Source of the DNA: Peptostreptococcus anaerobius VPI 4330 = DSM 2949
Lineage (GTDB): Bacteria > Bacillota > Clostridia > Peptostreptococcales > Peptostreptococcaceae
Direction of reading: 5' to 3'
DNA length: 45,735 bases
Assembly: GCF_000381525.1 (NCBI RefSeq)
Contig: NZ_KB906617.1
Span: forward strand, 1 to 45,735
This document shows positions 17,206-28,269 of the stretch, one piece after another (within the stretch, counting starts at the first letter, position 1; every line of letters begins with the position of its first letter). Both the position numbers and the translations under genes were made by a program. The notes under the pieces were generated by a model. That model was given only the letters and a program-made list of their open reading frames with translations. It had not been told where the DNA came from and did no database searches.

Positions 17206-18633
17206 ATGACAATAGATGAAATAAAAAAGTTAATTCAAAATGGAGAAAAGATAGATGTTGAATTTAAAGAATCGAGGAATGCTTTAACCAAAGATGTCTT
17301 TGATACAGTATGCTCTTTCAACAATAGAAATGGAGGACATATTTTACTTGGTGTAAATGATAAAAGAGATATTGTTGGTGTTAGTGAAGATAAAGTTGAT
17401 AAGATTATTAAAGAATTTACAACATCTATCAACAATTCGCAGAAGATGTACCCACCACTTTATTTATTACCGGAAGTATTTGAGATTGACAGTAAAAAAG
17501 TGATTTATATCCGAGTACCTGAAGGTTATCAGGTATGCAGGCATAACGGAAGAATATGGGACAGGTCTTATGAAGGAGACATAAATATCACAGACCATGC
17601 AGAACTTGTTTATAAGCTATATGCGAGGAAACAGGGAAGCTATTTTGTGAATAAGGTGTATCCAAACCTCGATATAGAATTTCTTGATACTGATGTTATT
17701 GATAAAGCCAAGAAAATGGCAGTTGCAAGAAATAAAAATCATGTCTGGGAAAATATGAGTTATGAGGAACTGCTCCGAAGTGCAAATCTCATTCTGACAG
17801 ATCCTGAAACAAAGCTTGAAGGCATTACATTAGCAGCGATTTTGCTATTTGGAAAAGACAACTCTATTATGTCTGTTCTTCCACAGCATAAAACTGATGC
17901 AATATTTAGAGTTGAAAATAAGGACAGATATGATGATAGAGATGTGGTAATTACAAATCTGATTGATAGCTATGACAGGCTTATAGCGTTTGGACAAAAG
18001 CATTTGAATGATTTATTTGTCTTAGATGGAATTGTAAATGTGAATGCAAGAGATAGGATACTTAGAGAAATTGTTTCTAATACATTGGCTCACAGAGATT
18101 ATTCAAGTGGTTTCCCAGCCAAAATGATTATTGATGATGAGAAGATTACCATTGAAAACAGTAACTTGGCTCATGGAATAGGAGCATTAGATTTACAAAA
18201 GTTTGAGCCTTTCCCTAAAAATCCGGCTATTTCAAAAGTGTTTAGAGAAATAGGACTTGCGGATGAGCTTGGTTCCGGCATGAGAAACACCTATAAATAT
18301 ACAAGACTATATTCAGGTGCTTTTCCTCTGTTTGAGGAGGGAAATATATTTAGAACGATTATTCCTTTAAAGAAAATAGCGACTCAAAAAGTTGGAGGAA
18401 ATGGTGTCGCTCAGGATGTCGCTCACAGTGTCGCTCAGGATGTCGCTCACGATAAGATAGCTCTTGTAGAGTTTATAAAAGAAAAAATAAGAGAAAATGA
18501 CAAGATTACAAGAAAAACAATTGCAGATGAAGCTGGAGTCAGTGTAAAGACTATAGAAAGAACCATAAAAGAAATAGATAATCTACGATATATAGGTAGT
18601 GGAAGTAATGGTCATTGGGAACTGACTGAATAG
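17206..18633 (+). CDS. AlbA_2 (Schlafen-type) ATP-binding transcriptional regulator-like protein
   Basis: This 475-residue protein has an N-terminal AlbA_2/Schlafen domain (about residues 5-125; VEFKESRNALTKDVFDTVCSF and GGHILLGVND). A HATPase_c_4-like domain follows at about 280-385 (REIVSNTLAHRDYS; DELGSGMRN). A linker with repeated VAQDVAH leads to a C-terminal winged helix (TRKTIADEAGVSVKTIERTIKEI). ATG 17206 follows AAAGGTGGTG. A longer start at 17164 would overlap the AbrB gene and lacks a site. Family members are often called transcriptional regulators, but biochemical roles are unclear. Pairing with an AbrB gene suggests a regulatory or toxin-antitoxin-like unit; this is inference. 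Confidence 0.83.
   Translation: MTIDEIKKLIQNGEKIDVEFKESRNALTKDVFDTVCSFNNRNGGHILLGVNDKRDIVGVSEDKVDKIIKEFTTSINNSQKMYPPLYLLPEVFEIDSKKVIYIRVPEGYQVCRHNGRIWDRSYEGDINITDHAELVYKLYARKQGSYFVNKVYPNLDIEFLDTDVIDKAKKMAVARNKNHVWENMSYEELLRSANLILTDPETKLEGITLAAILLFGKDNSIMSVLPQHKTDAIFRVENKDRYDDRDVVITNLIDSYDRLIAFGQKHLNDLFVLDGIVNVNARDRILREIVSNTLAHRDYSSGFPAKMIIDDEKITIENSNLAHGIGALDLQKFEPFPKNPAISKVFREIGLADELGSGMRNTYKYTRLYSGAFPLFEEGNIFRTIIPLKKIATQKVGGNGVAQDVAHSVAQDVAHDKIALVEFIKEKIRENDKITRKTIADEAGVSVKTIERTIKEIDNLRYIGSGSNGHWELTE
18406..18453 (+). repeat. Two 24-bp tandem repeats in the linker of the ATP-binding gene
   Basis: Two units of 24 bp (18406-18429 and 18430-18453) differ only at the last codon and encode VAQDVAHS and VAQDVAHD. 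Each unit is itself two 12-bp halves. The number of units may vary between strains. Confidence 0.85.
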
Positions 18634-18661
18634 CAGTAAGTTGCAGCACATAGAATTGAAA

Positions 18662-18693
18662 GGTGATTAGAGTAAAATCTAACCGCCTTTTTT
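18662..18693 (+). terminator. Terminator-like hairpin before the giant helicase gene
   Basis: The stem GGTGATTAGA / TCTAACCGCC (18662-18671, 18678-18687; loop GTAAAA, one mismatch, one G-U pair) is followed by TTTTTTCATGC and then the AAGGAGG site of the next gene. It may end the AbrB unit or regulate entry into the helicase gene. Confidence 0.65.
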
Positions 18694-18717
18694 CATGCAA
18701 AAAAGAAGGAGGTAAAC

Positions 18718-21700
18718 ATGCGAATAAATGATTTTCATAACATCTTGGAGCTAATAAAACAAGATATTCTGCAGAGTGAAGCAGAGTATCTGAAGCTCTT
18801 AAAGGTTGTCGGAAACAATCAGAGGTACGACTTTAGAAGTCAGCTAAGTATTTATGACAAAAATCCTGAAGCGACAGCTTGTGCCAAGTTTGACTACTGG
18901 AGGGAACGCTTTAATCGAACTGTTATGAGAGGACAGAAAGGTATCCCCATTTTAGAGGACTATGGCACATATAAAAAGGTGGACTATATCTTTGATATAA
19001 GTCAGACCGTTTCCAAAAACAGAGATGTCAATGAGGTAAATCTTTGGAGATTTGATAAAGAGGCTCATAGAGATGTATTAAAAGAAATGATAAAAGCTGA
19101 AGGCTATGAAGAAAGTGAAAGCACCTTAGAAAATATCTTTTCTTTAAGTAGGCTCTACGGAGATGAAAAAATAGATAGCCTGATGAATGAACTTAGAATA
19201 TCTGATGAGGACAGAATAGCCTTTACCAAGTTTGTGAGGAACTCGGTAAGCTATGCAGTAGCTGCAAGATTTAAGTTAGACTATCCTATAGATACGGAGC
19301 TGTTAAAAGAAAACTTTGCAATGCTTGACAGCATTTCCCTTATGAGCCTTGGAGAAACGGTATCAGACATTAGTGGAACAGTCATTGATGCAACCATTCA
19401 AAAAAGCAAAGAGTTAGAGCTTCAAAAAGAAGTGTTAAGAGGTAAAGAAGCAGGATATAATAAAATTAGAGAAGAATTAGAGGAGGTAGAAGAAAATGTA
19501 CTTCGACGAGATGATCAGGAAAGAATTAGTGAAAACGAGCGAATTTTCCGAAATGGAGAGTACGGACGAGATAATAGAGAAAATCAAAGAGAATACACTG
19601 AATCAGTTGGAGGAAGAGATGGACTTTATGAGGGAATATCCGAATCCGGTGTACGCAGTGACGAGACTGGATTATCTTTCAAGCAGCGAGGAGCAGAGCA
19701 ACTTCGAGATGTTAGTGGATCTATACAAGGAGAAGAAGCTGATAGGACACCTGATGGATACTCAGAAACAGGCGATAGAGTTTATGAGAGCAGAGAAGCC
19801 GAAACTGATGATGGCTTGGAATATAGAGGACGAGAGCCATCCGCAGTACAAAGCGATGATTTCAGCCCTCAAAGAAATGACCATCAAGGAAGTAGTGGAA
19901 ATCTAAAAGAAAATACGGATAAAGAGATAAGAGAAGCTGACAAGGCTTCTTTTTCTTTACCCGAAAACAGATCAGGACAGATTAAACTTACAATACCTCT
20001 TACTCAAAATGATATTGACAGTATTCTTGTAAACGGTGGAAACCATGAGGGCGAAAGACTTCCTATCATTGCTGAATTTTCCAAAGAAAAAACAGTAGAA
20101 GAATTAGGAGAATACCTTAAAGATACCTTTAGAGGCGGAAACGGTTTATTTCTTAATGGAGCAGAAGTATCTTCCTGGTATTCGGATAAAGGCATTCATT
20201 TAGCTTATGGAACTTCTGCAAGAGAAGATATGACGCAAATTTTAAGCTGGAGTGATGCTGTAAGAAGAATCAATGAGCTTTTGGAAAATGGAGAGTTTGC
20301 AACAAATGTAGAGCTTTCTGAAGCACAGGACTATGAAAGAGATAGAGTTTCAGAATCCTTATGGTATCTATACCACGATTTAAGTGAAGAAGGGAAAGCA
20401 CAGGGATATTTTGACTTTATAGAAAGAGGTGGTGGCTTTCCGAAAGAAACAAGACAGTTATCGGAAGCTCTGAAAAATCCTGACTATCTAAAGAATGTTA
20501 TTTCCAAGTACAGTCGCTTTTTGACAGGATATAAAGAAAACAAAGATGTACTAAGATTTCATTATCACAAGGTAGATAGCCTTTATCAAAAATTGCAGGA
20601 GCTTGAACTTCCGAGAAAGGAATATACCTCTAATCTTACCGAACTTCCAAAGGTACAAGGATTTATTACAGAAGATGAAGTCCTTGCTACGATTTCAAGA
20701 GGAAGTGGAGTAGATAGAGGGAAAGAAAGAATTACAAAGTATTTTAAAGAAAACCATACGCTTCAGGAAAAAGCAAATTTCTTAAAAGACGAGTATGGAA
20801 TTGGCGGAGGCTCTCATGCTGTTTCAGGCGAAAGAGGAAGTGGAGAATGGCACGATGCAAAGGGACTTAAATTACAGAAGAATCATTGTAACGATGTATT
20901 TCTTACATGGTCAAATGTAGCAAAGTATATAGATGAGCTGCTTTCTAAAAATCTTTATCTTGAAGAGAATAAAATTGAAAGCAAGACAGCGATAGAAGAA
21001 CAAAAAGAGCCAAGTTATTACTCTAAAGACGATCCATACAATCTGATGACTGATGAAATGCTTGAGCGAGTTCCTGAGCTTTATGCACAAGAGGATGTCG
21101 CTTTAGCGGATAAACAGGTTCATGCAGCATACATCATTCCATTTAGAAGCAACTGGACTTGGTATATGACGGAGTACGATAGAGAAAGCAAAGACGCTTT
21201 TGGACTTGTTTTAGGTATAGAACCGGAATGGGGATATTTTAATCTTGATGAGCTAAAGGAACTAAATGCACAAAGGCTCATTTTAGAGGATTTTCCAAAG
21301 ACCTTTAGAGAACTTAAAGACAGTGAACTTAAAAAGCAGATGGATGAGCAGGAGCTTTACCATGTCTTTAATGGAGAACTTAGCTTTGAGGAGAATAATA
21401 CAGAGCTTGAAGCACCTGAAGAAGTAGAAGAAAGCATACAGGCAGAACCTCTTCAGGCTACCTTATTTGATTATCTAAAGGAAAAAGAAGAAGTAGAGCT
21501 TAATGAAAAAGAGGATATCCTTTCCGATGAGTTTGTAGTTAAAGAAGGCGATACCGTCTATTTTAATCATGAGGAGTACAAAGTAAGGGAGATCTCTAAA
21601 AATCAAATCACAGGAAGAAATGATTTGTGGCTTGATCCTGCAAGGCAAGGTAATCATCAAATACCGATTGTAGCCTTTATAGATAATGAGGATTTATTAA

Positions 21701-24700
21701 GACAAATAAATCTTGAAAGACCTGAATTTATCATCGGTGATGAAGTGAAGTACAAGGGAAAAGACTGTACCATCACAAGATTTGATGATATGGGAAATAA
21801 CCTAAAGACAGTAACGGTCAAGGATAATACAGAGTATCTTGGAGGTATGATTACAGGCGCCGATGTAATTCCTTATTACAAAGAAAGTGAGCTTGATAAA
21901 ATCTTTGAAAATCTTACCAATGCAAAGCCCGAAAAGACTTTTGAGGAAATAGAAATAAAGAAAAATGAAGCTCATAATTTCAAGATTACAGAAGAAACTC
22001 TTCCTCAAAAGCTATCTCCAAGCGAGAGATTAAACAATAACCTTGAAGCAATCTCTATGCTTAACAGGGTGGAGAGCGGAGAACGAGAGCTTGATATTAC
22101 AGCTCAAGAAGTTTTAGCAAAATATGTAGGCTGGGGTGGATTATCTGAAGTCTTTGATGAAAGCAGAGAAGGACAGTGGAAAGAGGAAAGAGCCTTCTTA
22201 AAAGACAACCTATCACAAGCAGAATACGAAGCTGCAAGAGAATCAACCCTAACGAGCTTTTACACACCCAAAACTGTTATTGACGGAATATATAAGACGC
22301 TTTCCGGTATGGGATTTAAACAGGGAAATATCCTTGAGCCGTCAATGGGGATCGGGAACTTTATCGGTAACCTACCTGATGAAATGAATAAGTCCAAGTT
22401 TTATGGTGTAGAGCTTGATTCGGTAAGTGGTCGTATTGGAAAACTCTTATACCCTGAAAGTGAAGTACAGGTAAAGGGACTGGAAGAAACGGGATTTTCC
22501 AACAACTTCTTTGATGTTGCAATCGGAAATGTTCCCTTTGGAGAGTACAAGGTAAATGACAGAGAATATAACCGCAATAACTTTCTTATTCACGATTATT
22601 TCTTTGCCAAGTCCATTGATAAGGTAAGAAACGGCGGGGTTATCGCCTTTATTACATCTTCAGGGACAATGGATAAAAAAGACGAAAGTGTAAGACGCTA
22701 TCTTGCAGCAAGATCCGAATTTTTAGGGGCAATCAGACTTCCAAACGATACCTTTAAGGGTGTTGCAGGAACTGAGGTAACAAGCGATATTATTTTCCTA
22801 AAGAAAAGAGATAGCGTACTTGAGCGAGATGAAGATTGGATACACCTTGCGGAAGATGAAAATGGACTTGTATATAACAAATACTTTGTCGAACATCCGG
22901 AGCAGGTGCTTGGTTCTATGCGTGAGGTAAGTGGTCGATTTGGAAAAACTCTAACTTGTGAGCCGATAGCCTTTTTAGGGCAAGAGAACAATATGGCTTC
23001 GTTAAAGGATCGTATCGAGATTGCGGGAGAAAGAATTTCAAAAGATGCAAAGTATGAAGAAATAGAGCTACTTGATGATGAAATAACATCAATTCCTGCA
23101 ACCGATGATGTAAAGAACTTCTCATACACCTTAATTGATGATGAAGTTTATTATAGAGAAAACTCACTCTTTATCAAAAAGGAAGTATCAGACAAGAAAA
23201 AAGAAAAAATCAAGGATTACCTTGAGCTGAATGCTGCCTTAAAAGATGTGATTTACAAGCAGAAAGAAGATTTTAATGAAGAAGAAATTAAGGCTTCACA
23301 GGAAAAACTAAATGAAGTATATGACAATTTTTCAAAGAAACATGGCTTTGTAAATAACCTAAGTAATACCAGAGCCTTGAAAGAGGATAGCAACTTCCCG
23401 CTTGTTTCATCCATTGAAATCCTTGATGAAGAAGAAAATTTCAAGGCAAAGGGAGATATTTTCTCCAAAAGAACCATTACAAAAGCCAAAGTCATAGACC
23501 ATGTGGATACCTCTTTAGAAGCTCTTGTTTTATCGGTATCTGAAAAAGGCTATGTGGATTTTGACTATATGGGAAGTCTTACCGGAAAAGACAGACCAAC
23601 TTTGATTGAGGAGCTTCGAGGGGAAATCTATCTAAATATTAGAGAAGAACAAAACTTTTACAGACCGCTTTCTTTTAACCCTGAAGATGGCGATTTACCT
23701 TTTGCCTGTGCAAATGGCAGCAATTCCTATAAATATGGCTATGTAACAAAGGATGAATATTTAAGTGGGAATATCAGGGATAAGATTGCCATTGTAGATA
23801 GTTATCTATCTAAGCTCAGACAAACGGAAAGAGAACTTCCTCATCTTGGCTATGAAGAAAATGGAAAAGAAAAAGAGCTGATAAGATATGAAATAAACCG
23901 TTTGGAATACCAAAAGGCAGAGCTTACAAAAGTTCTTCCAAAGGAATTAGAAGCAAGTGAAATCAATGTGCGTCTTGGTGCAACTTGGATACCGATTAAA
24001 GATATTGAGAAATTCATCTTTGAAACGCTAAAAACTCCGGGGTATGCCAAATGGGATATTAAGGTTAAATTTTCAAACCTTACAAGCGAATGGAATGTAG
24101 AAGGAAAAAGCAGGGATAGAGGAAATGATCTTGCGGAAATGACTTACGGTACATCAAGGGTAAATGCCTATAAGCTGATTGAAGATGCCTTAAACCTGAA
24201 AGAAACAAAGGTATTTGACCAAATTGTAAATCCGGATGGCTCTAAAACTTCTGTATTAAATAAAAAAGAAACCATGCTTGCAGGACAAAAGCAGGAGTTA
24301 TTAAAAGAAGAATTTAAGAACTGGATATTTAACGATCAGGAAAGAAGAAACCGTCTTGTAAAACTGTATAATGAGCGTTTTAACTCAATCCGCAACAGAG
24401 AATATGACGGAAGCAATCTCTCTTTTGAGGGAATGAATACAGAGATTGACTTAAGACCTCATCAAAGAAATGCCATAGCAAGAAGCCTTTATGGAGGAAA
24501 TACCTTGCTTGCCCATGTAGTAGGAAGTGGAAAGACCTTTGAAATGGTAGCTTCCGCAATGGAGAGTAAAAGGCTTGGAATGTGCAGTAAGTCCTTGTTT
24601 GTTGTACCAAATCATTTAACAGGGCAAATCGGGCGTGAGTTTATGCAGCTATATCCATCGGCTAACATTATGGTGGCTGATAAGAAAGATTTTGAGCCGA

Positions 24701-27474
24701 AAAACAGAAAGAGATTTATTGGTAAGATTGCCACAGGGGAATATGATGCGGTTGTTATCGGACATACGCAGTTTGAAAAAATCCCGATGAGTAAGGAATA
24801 TCAGGAAAAGCATATTCAAGATCAGATTGATGAAATCGTAAACTATGTAGAAGAATACAAGCATGATAGAAATCAGAACTTTACCGTAAAACAGCTTGAA
24901 AAGACAAAGAAAAAACTGGAAACAAGGCTTGAAAAATTAAATGATGATTTTAAGAAAGACGATGTGATTACCTTTGAGGAGCTGGGAGTTGATAAGCTCT
25001 TTGTTGACGAAGCACATGGCTTTAAAAACCTTTATCTCTATACCAAAATGAGAAATGTTGCAGGTATCGGACAGTCAGAAGCCTTTAAGTCCTCCGATAT
25101 GTTCATGAAGTGCCGTTACATGGATGAAATGACAGGAGGAAAAGGCGTAGTCTTTGCCACAGGAACGCCTGTAAGCAACTCTATGACAGAGCTTTATACC
25201 ATGCAGCGTTATCTTCAGTATGAAAGTCTAAAGAAAAACAACTTAGAGCATTTTGACTCTTGGGCTTCTACATTTGGAGAAACACAGTCTGCCTTTGAAT
25301 TATCTCCAGAGGGAACGGGATACAGGGTAAAAACGAGATTTTCAAAGTTCTATAACTTGCCTGAGCTTATGTCTATGTTTAAGGAAGTTGCAGATATTCA
25401 AACTGCGGATATGCTTAACCTTCCTACACCTGAAGCTAACTACGAGGTTATTAAGACTGTGCCTTCTGAAGAACAAAAGGAAATCCTAAAGAGCCTTTCT
25501 GAAAGAGCGGATGATGTCAGAAATAGAGTTGTAGAGCCAGATGTTGATAATATGCTTAAGATTACCAATGACGGTAAGAAACTTGCCTTGGATCAGCGTT
25601 TAATCAATCCCCTGCTTCCTGATAATCCTGATAGCAAGGTCAATGTATGCGTAAAGAATGTCTTTTCTATTTGGGATAAGACAAAAGAAAACAAATCTAC
25701 ACAGCTACTTTTTTCTGATATGTCCACTCCAAAAGGAGATGGAGAATTTAACATCTATGATGATATTAGAGAAAAACTTGTAGCTATGGGAATACCGAAA
25801 GAAGAAATTGCCTTTATCCATGAAGCGAATTCCGATAAGCAAAAGGATGAACTCTTTGCAAAGGTAAGAAAAGGGGAAATCCGTATCTTAATGGGTTCAA
25901 CGCAGAAGATGGGAGCAGGAACGAATGTGCAAAATAAGTTGATTGCTTTGCATGACCTCGATGTGCCTTGGCGTCCCGCTGACTTAGAGCAAAGAGCAGG
26001 GAGAATTGTAAGACAGGGGAACGAAAATGAGAAAGTAAATATCTATCGTTATGTTACAGAGAATACATTTGACAGCTACTTATGGCAGACGATAGAGAAT
26101 AAGCAGAAATTCATTTCTCAGATTATGACTTCAAAGACTCCTGTTCGTGTTGCGGAAGATGTGGACGAAAGCTCTCTTAACTATGCAGAGATTAAAGCTC
26201 TTGCAACGGGTGATCCAAAGATTAAAGAGAAGATGGATTTGGACAACGAGGTTACAAAACTTAAAATGCTTGAAGCAAACTATAAGTCCAACCGTTACAG
26301 ATTAGAGGATAAGGTGGTGAAAAACTATCCTGAAGAAATCGCAAGAACGGAAAAACTCATTGAAGCTGTCAGAAAAGATATATCCGATGTAGAGCCTAAA
26401 GCGGAAGGCGAGGAAAAGTTTACTTCCATTACCATTGCAGGAGAAAAAATTACCGATAAGAAATTAGCCGGAGAAAGACTTCTTGAAGCTATTTCAAAGG
26501 TTAAAATCAATGAAAGCAAGGTTATAGGAAAGTATAGAAATATGGATTTAGAAGTAAGTTATAACTTCTTTACCAATGAACATAACTTTAGCCTAAATGG
26601 TGCTGCAAAGCATTCAGGAGAGCTTGGAACAAGTGCGGACGGTAACCTTACAAGACTGGATAATGCTCTTGAGAAAATGCCTGAGAAATTAAACAGGCTT
26701 GAAGAAAAACTTATCAGTACAAAAGAACAACTGGAAAATGCCAAAGAGGAATTAAAAAAGCCTTTTGAAAAAGCTGATGAGCTGAAAACTAAGGTATTAA
26801 GACTTGCAGAATTGAATAAGCTACTCGATATGGGAGAAGTGGAAGAAAAGAGAAATGATAATCCGCTTATAGAAGATGTAAAAAGGGCAATCATTGATTT
26901 CTGTAACAGGGAATATGAAGAAAATCATAGCTATGATGAATTTAATACCCTGTATCCTGATTTAAAACATATCGGTATCGCCTATACCAATACGCCGGAT
27001 GAAAGACATGGTATTCAGTATGAGCTTGATTTAGAGGAGAAAACATGGACACAGTATATTGATGATACTCCTATCAAAACAGAGAGCTTCGACTATGAAA
27101 ACAAGGGAGAGAATGAAGCTCTAAGGAATATGAAAAATGAAATAGAGCTATCCTCTTTTGAAGATTTAGTCTATGTGGATTCCGAAGACTTAAAGGCAGC
27201 AACAGGACTTGATATTGATGATGAAGGAAACTTCTATGATCCACTTTCTAAAGACCTTGATAATGACGGTATTCCTGACAGATATGACAATGACTTTAAG
27301 GACAGTGATTATTTTGAGTCAACCTATGATGTGGAGGACAATCTTCATAGCAAAGAAGAAACCGCACAAAAATCAGAGGATAAGCCATCTATTTTAGGAC
27401 AGATAAGAGCCTATCAAAATGAAAGTAAAACAGAAGAAAAGCAAAAAACAAAAGAACAGGAATTTTTAAGATAA
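18718..27474 (+). CDS. Giant N6-DNA methyltransferase / SNF2-like helicase fusion (2,918 residues)
   Basis: The N-terminal 100 residues resemble the ArdC-type ssDNA-binding domain (RGQKGIPIL). A polar linker at about 260-400 overlaps a nested ORF. Two homologous domains follow (about 415-545 and 655-750; each ends with a WS...ELL segment), then a DUF2958-like domain near 790-880 (WTWYMTEYD to GYFNLDELK). An N6-adenine methyltransferase module has motif [11 protein letters not shown] near 1206 and GNVPFG near 1269. The helicase has Walker A HVVGSGKT near 1930, DEAH near 2100 and motif [12 protein letters not shown] near 2424. Residues 2840-2877 are a DxDxDG module. Such proteins are widespread in CTn-type ICEs. 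They may protect incoming DNA from restriction or remodel it. ATG after AAGGAGGTAAAC. Intact. Confidence 0.88.
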   Translation: MRINDFHNILELIKQDILQSEAEYLKLLKVVGNNQRYDFRSQLSIYDKNPEATACAKFDYWRERFNRTVMRGQKGIPILEDYGTYKKVDYIFDISQTVSKNRDVNEVNLWRFDKEAHRDVLKEMIKAEGYEESESTLENIFSLSRLYGDEKIDSLMNELRISDEDRIAFTKFVRNSVSYAVAARFKLDYPIDTELLKENFAMLDSISLMSLGETVSDISGTVIDATIQKSKELELQKEVLRGKEAGYNKIREELEEVEENVLRRDDQERISENERIFRNGEYGRDNRENQREYTESVGGRDGLYEGISESGVRSDETGLSFKQRGAEQLRDVSGSIQGEEADRTPDGYSETGDRVYESREAETDDGLEYRGREPSAVQSDDFSPQRNDHQGSSGNLKENTDKEIREADKASFSLPENRSGQIKLTIPLTQNDIDSILVNGGNHEGERLPIIAEFSKEKTVEELGEYLKDTFRGGNGLFLNGAEVSSWYSDKGIHLAYGTSAREDMTQILSWSDAVRRINELLENGEFATNVELSEAQDYERDRVSESLWYLYHDLSEEGKAQGYFDFIERGGGFPKETRQLSEALKNPDYLKNVISKYSRFLTGYKENKDVLRFHYHKVDSLYQKLQELELPRKEYTSNLTELPKVQGFITEDEVLATISRGSGVDRGKERITKYFKENHTLQEKANFLKDEYGIGGGSHAVSGERGSGEWHDAKGLKLQKNHCNDVFLTWSNVAKYIDELLSKNLYLEENKIESKTAIEEQKEPSYYSKDDPYNLMTDEMLERVPELYAQEDVALADKQVHAAYIIPFRSNWTWYMTEYDRESKDAFGLVLGIEPEWGYFNLDELKELNAQRLILEDFPKTFRELKDSELKKQMDEQELYHVFNGELSFEENNTELEAPEEVEESIQAEPLQATLFDYLKEKEEVELNEKEDILSDEFVVKEGDTVYFNHEEYKVREISKNQITGRNDLWLDPARQGNHQIPIVAFIDNEDLLRQINLERPEFIIGDEVKYKGKDCTITRFDDMGNNLKTVTVKDNTEYLGGMITGADVIPYYKESELDKIFENLTNAKPEKTFEEIEIKKNEAHNFKITEETLPQKLSPSERLNNNLEAISMLNRVESGERELDITAQEVLAKYVGWGGLSEVFDESREGQWKEERAFLKDNLSQAEYEAARESTLTSFYTPKTVIDGIYKTLSGMGFKQGNILEPSMGIGNFIGNLPDEMNKSKFYGVELDSVSGRIGKLLYPESEVQVKGLEETGFSNNFFDVAIGNVPFGEYKVNDREYNRNNFLIHDYFFAKSIDKVRNGGVIAFITSSGTMDKKDESVRRYLAARSEFLGAIRLPNDTFKGVAGTEVTSDIIFLKKRDSVLERDEDWIHLAEDENGLVYNKYFVEHPEQVLGSMREVSGRFGKTLTCEPIAFLGQENNMASLKDRIEIAGERISKDAKYEEIELLDDEITSIPATDDVKNFSYTLIDDEVYYRENSLFIKKEVSDKKKEKIKDYLELNAALKDVIYKQKEDFNEEEIKASQEKLNEVYDNFSKKHGFVNNLSNTRALKEDSNFPLVSSIEILDEEENFKAKGDIFSKRTITKAKVIDHVDTSLEALVLSVSEKGYVDFDYMGSLTGKDRPTLIEELRGEIYLNIREEQNFYRPLSFNPEDGDLPFACANGSNSYKYGYVTKDEYLSGNIRDKIAIVDSYLSKLRQTERELPHLGYEENGKEKELIRYEINRLEYQKAELTKVLPKELEASEINVRLGATWIPIKDIEKFIFETLKTPGYAKWDIKVKFSNLTSEWNVEGKSRDRGNDLAEMTYGTSRVNAYKLIEDALNLKETKVFDQIVNPDGSKTSVLNKKETMLAGQKQELLKEEFKNWIFNDQERRNRLVKLYNERFNSIRNREYDGSNLSFEGMNTEIDLRPHQRNAIARSLYGGNTLLAHVVGSGKTFEMVASAMESKRLGMCSKSLFVVPNHLTGQIGREFMQLYPSANIMVADKKDFEPKNRKRFIGKIATGEYDAVVIGHTQFEKIPMSKEYQEKHIQDQIDEIVNYVEEYKHDRNQNFTVKQLEKTKKKLETRLEKLNDDFKKDDVITFEELGVDKLFVDEAHGFKNLYLYTKMRNVAGIGQSEAFKSSDMFMKCRYMDEMTGGKGVVFATGTPVSNSMTELYTMQRYLQYESLKKNNLEHFDSWASTFGETQSAFELSPEGTGYRVKTRFSKFYNLPELMSMFKEVADIQTADMLNLPTPEANYEVIKTVPSEEQKEILKSLSERADDVRNRVVEPDVDNMLKITNDGKKLALDQRLINPLLPDNPDSKVNVCVKNVFSIWDKTKENKSTQLLFSDMSTPKGDGEFNIYDDIREKLVAMGIPKEEIAFIHEANSDKQKDELFAKVRKGEIRILMGSTQKMGAGTNVQNKLIALHDLDVPWRPADLEQRAGRIVRQGNENEKVNIYRYVTENTFDSYLWQTIENKQKFISQIMTSKTPVRVAEDVDESSLNYAEIKALATGDPKIKEKMDLDNEVTKLKMLEANYKSNRYRLEDKVVKNYPEEIARTEKLIEAVRKDISDVEPKAEGEEKFTSITIAGEKITDKKLAGERLLEAISKVKINESKVIGKYRNMDLEVSYNFFTNEHNFSLNGAAKHSGELGTSADGNLTRLDNALEKMPEKLNRLEEKLISTKEQLENAKEELKKPFEKADELKTKVLRLAELNKLLDMGEVEEKRNDNPLIEDVKRAIIDFCNREYEENHSYDEFNTLYPDLKHIGIAYTNTPDERHGIQYELDLEEKTWTQYIDDTPIKTESFDYENKGENEALRNMKNEIELSSFEDLVYVDSEDLKAATGLDIDDEGNFYDPLSKDLDNDGIPDRYDNDFKDSDYFESTYDVEDNLHSKEETAQKSEDKPSILGQIRAYQNESKTEEKQKTKEQEFLR
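19496..19906 (+). CDS. Nested ORF of 136 residues inside the giant helicase gene
   Basis: This frame lies wholly inside the helicase gene in a different reading frame. It has an almost ideal start: AGAGGAGG at 19480-19487, then ATG at 19496. The product looks like a real folded protein: alternating hydrophobic pattern, helices such as [20 protein letters not shown] and [20 protein letters not shown], and a compact acidic end (IKEVVEI). In the same stretch the helicase frame codes a polar, low-complexity linker rich in Arg, Glu, Asp, Gly and Ser. This is the signature of overprinting, where the old frame is constrained little and a second protein has grown in it. The family is not recognised; size and look recall small ICE proteins like TnpV, by impression only. 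Confidence 0.62.
   Translation: MYFDEMIRKELVKTSEFSEMESTDEIIEKIKENTLNQLEEEMDFMREYPNPVYAVTRLDYLSSSEEQSNFEMLVDLYKEKKLIGHLMDTQKQAIEFMRAEKPKLMMAWNIEDESHPQYKAMISALKEMTIKEVVEI
27235..27348 (+). repeat. Shared 114-bp coding module, copy 2
   Basis: This stretch encodes residues 2840-2877 of the giant helicase ([20 protein letters not shown] and on to YDVEDNLH). It matches 10891-11004 in the wall hydrolase gene at most positions, including many silent ones, so the two copies are recent or are homogenised. Confidence 0.85.
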
Positions 27475-27495
27475 GGGGAGGGAAACCTCCCTTTT
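27475..27495 (+). terminator. Short GC-rich hairpin between helicase and second SSB gene
   Basis: The stem GGGAGG / CCTCCC with a GAAA tetraloop (27476-27491) is followed by TTTTGCC and the AAAGGAG site of the next gene. The T tract is short, so it may be a weak terminator or attenuator. Confidence 0.55.
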
Positions 27496-27516
27496 GCCAT
27501 GAAAGGAGATAAAAAC

Positions 27517-28176
27517 ATGGATTACAAAGCAATGAGAAATCAGATTGAAGATATGGTAAGTGATAACCACAAGGACTTTGTAAAGGCGATTATAAGCATG
27601 GAAAAAGGTATCAATGATGAAAGTGCTTTGGATAAGCTCTATGACGCTTATATGGACAATGACAGCTTTAATTTGCTGCATGAGGAATTTGACTATATGA
27701 TTGAGGATTTAAGAGAACAGGGGCAGATAAAAGATCTGCCTTATGTTGAGGAAGAAAAGGATAATCTTATCAATATTGTCGGAAATATTGTTGGAGAGGT
27801 CGATGTAGTAGAAAGGGAAAACAAAAGCGGAGAAGCCTTTAAGGTGGCAAATTTCTCCGTAGTATCCAAAGATGATGAAGGAAACAAGGTATATCACAAC
27901 TGCTCTGCTTATGGAGAAAAAAGTGATATTCCAAAGAACTTTAAGCAGGGAGATTTTGTTAAGCTCTTTGGACAAATCAGAACATCCATTGATGATAACG
28001 GCAAGGAGCATAGCAACATCAGGATACTTTCTTCAAAGCTGTTAAAGGCAAAGGAACAAATGAAAGGACAAGAAGAAAAGAAAGAATCTGTACTTGGGGC
28101 TATCAAAAAATATCAAGTTGAAGATAAGGAAAAACCGAAAGAAAAGAAAGAAGCAAGAAAAGAAGCTGAGAGATAA
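27517..28176 (+). CDS. Second SSB-like OB-fold protein with helical N-terminal domain
   Basis: In this 219-residue protein, residues 1-80 are an acidic helical region (MDYKAMRNQIEDMVSDNHKDF) and residues 83-175 an SSB-type OB fold (LINIVGNIVGEVDVVERENK, VANFSVVS, YHNCSAYGEKSDIPKNFKQGDFVKLFGQI). The lysine/glutamate-rich tail begins VLGAIKKYQ. A similar tail (ILGQIRAYQ) ends the helicase encoded just upstream, which hints at a common partner. The start is placed at 27517, eight bases after AAAGGAG, rather than at 27499. It probably binds single-stranded ICE DNA together with the helicase. It is followed by a strong terminator facing the relaxase gene. Confidence 0.8.
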   Translation: MDYKAMRNQIEDMVSDNHKDFVKAIISMEKGINDESALDKLYDAYMDNDSFNLLHEEFDYMIEDLREQGQIKDLPYVEEEKDNLINIVGNIVGEVDVVERENKSGEAFKVANFSVVSKDDEGNKVYHNCSAYGEKSDIPKNFKQGDFVKLFGQIRTSIDDNGKEHSNIRILSSKLLKAKEQMKGQEEKKESVLGAIKKYQVEDKEKPKEKKEARKEAER

Positions 28177-28183
28177 ATTTACG

Positions 28184-28218
28184 GTCGGTGTGGTCTTAGG
28201 ACTGCACCGACTATTTTT
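28184..28218 (+). terminator. Strong terminator after the second SSB gene
   Basis: The stem GTCGGTG / CACCGAC (28184-28190, 28205-28211), extended inward by GTC / GAC around TTAG, is followed by TATTTTTTTATT. It separates the plus-strand operon from the minus-strand relaxase gene. Confidence 0.85.
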
Positions 28219-28269
28219 TTATTGGTCTTGAATTGCCAAATCAAGGTAGAAAAAAGAGGAGAGAAAAAA

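Noticed and set aside
22698-23129. 143-codon minus-strand ORF inside the helicase gene
   Set aside because: Serine/phenylalanine-rich shadow of the opposite strand; no site and the helicase frame codes conserved methyltransferase sequence here.
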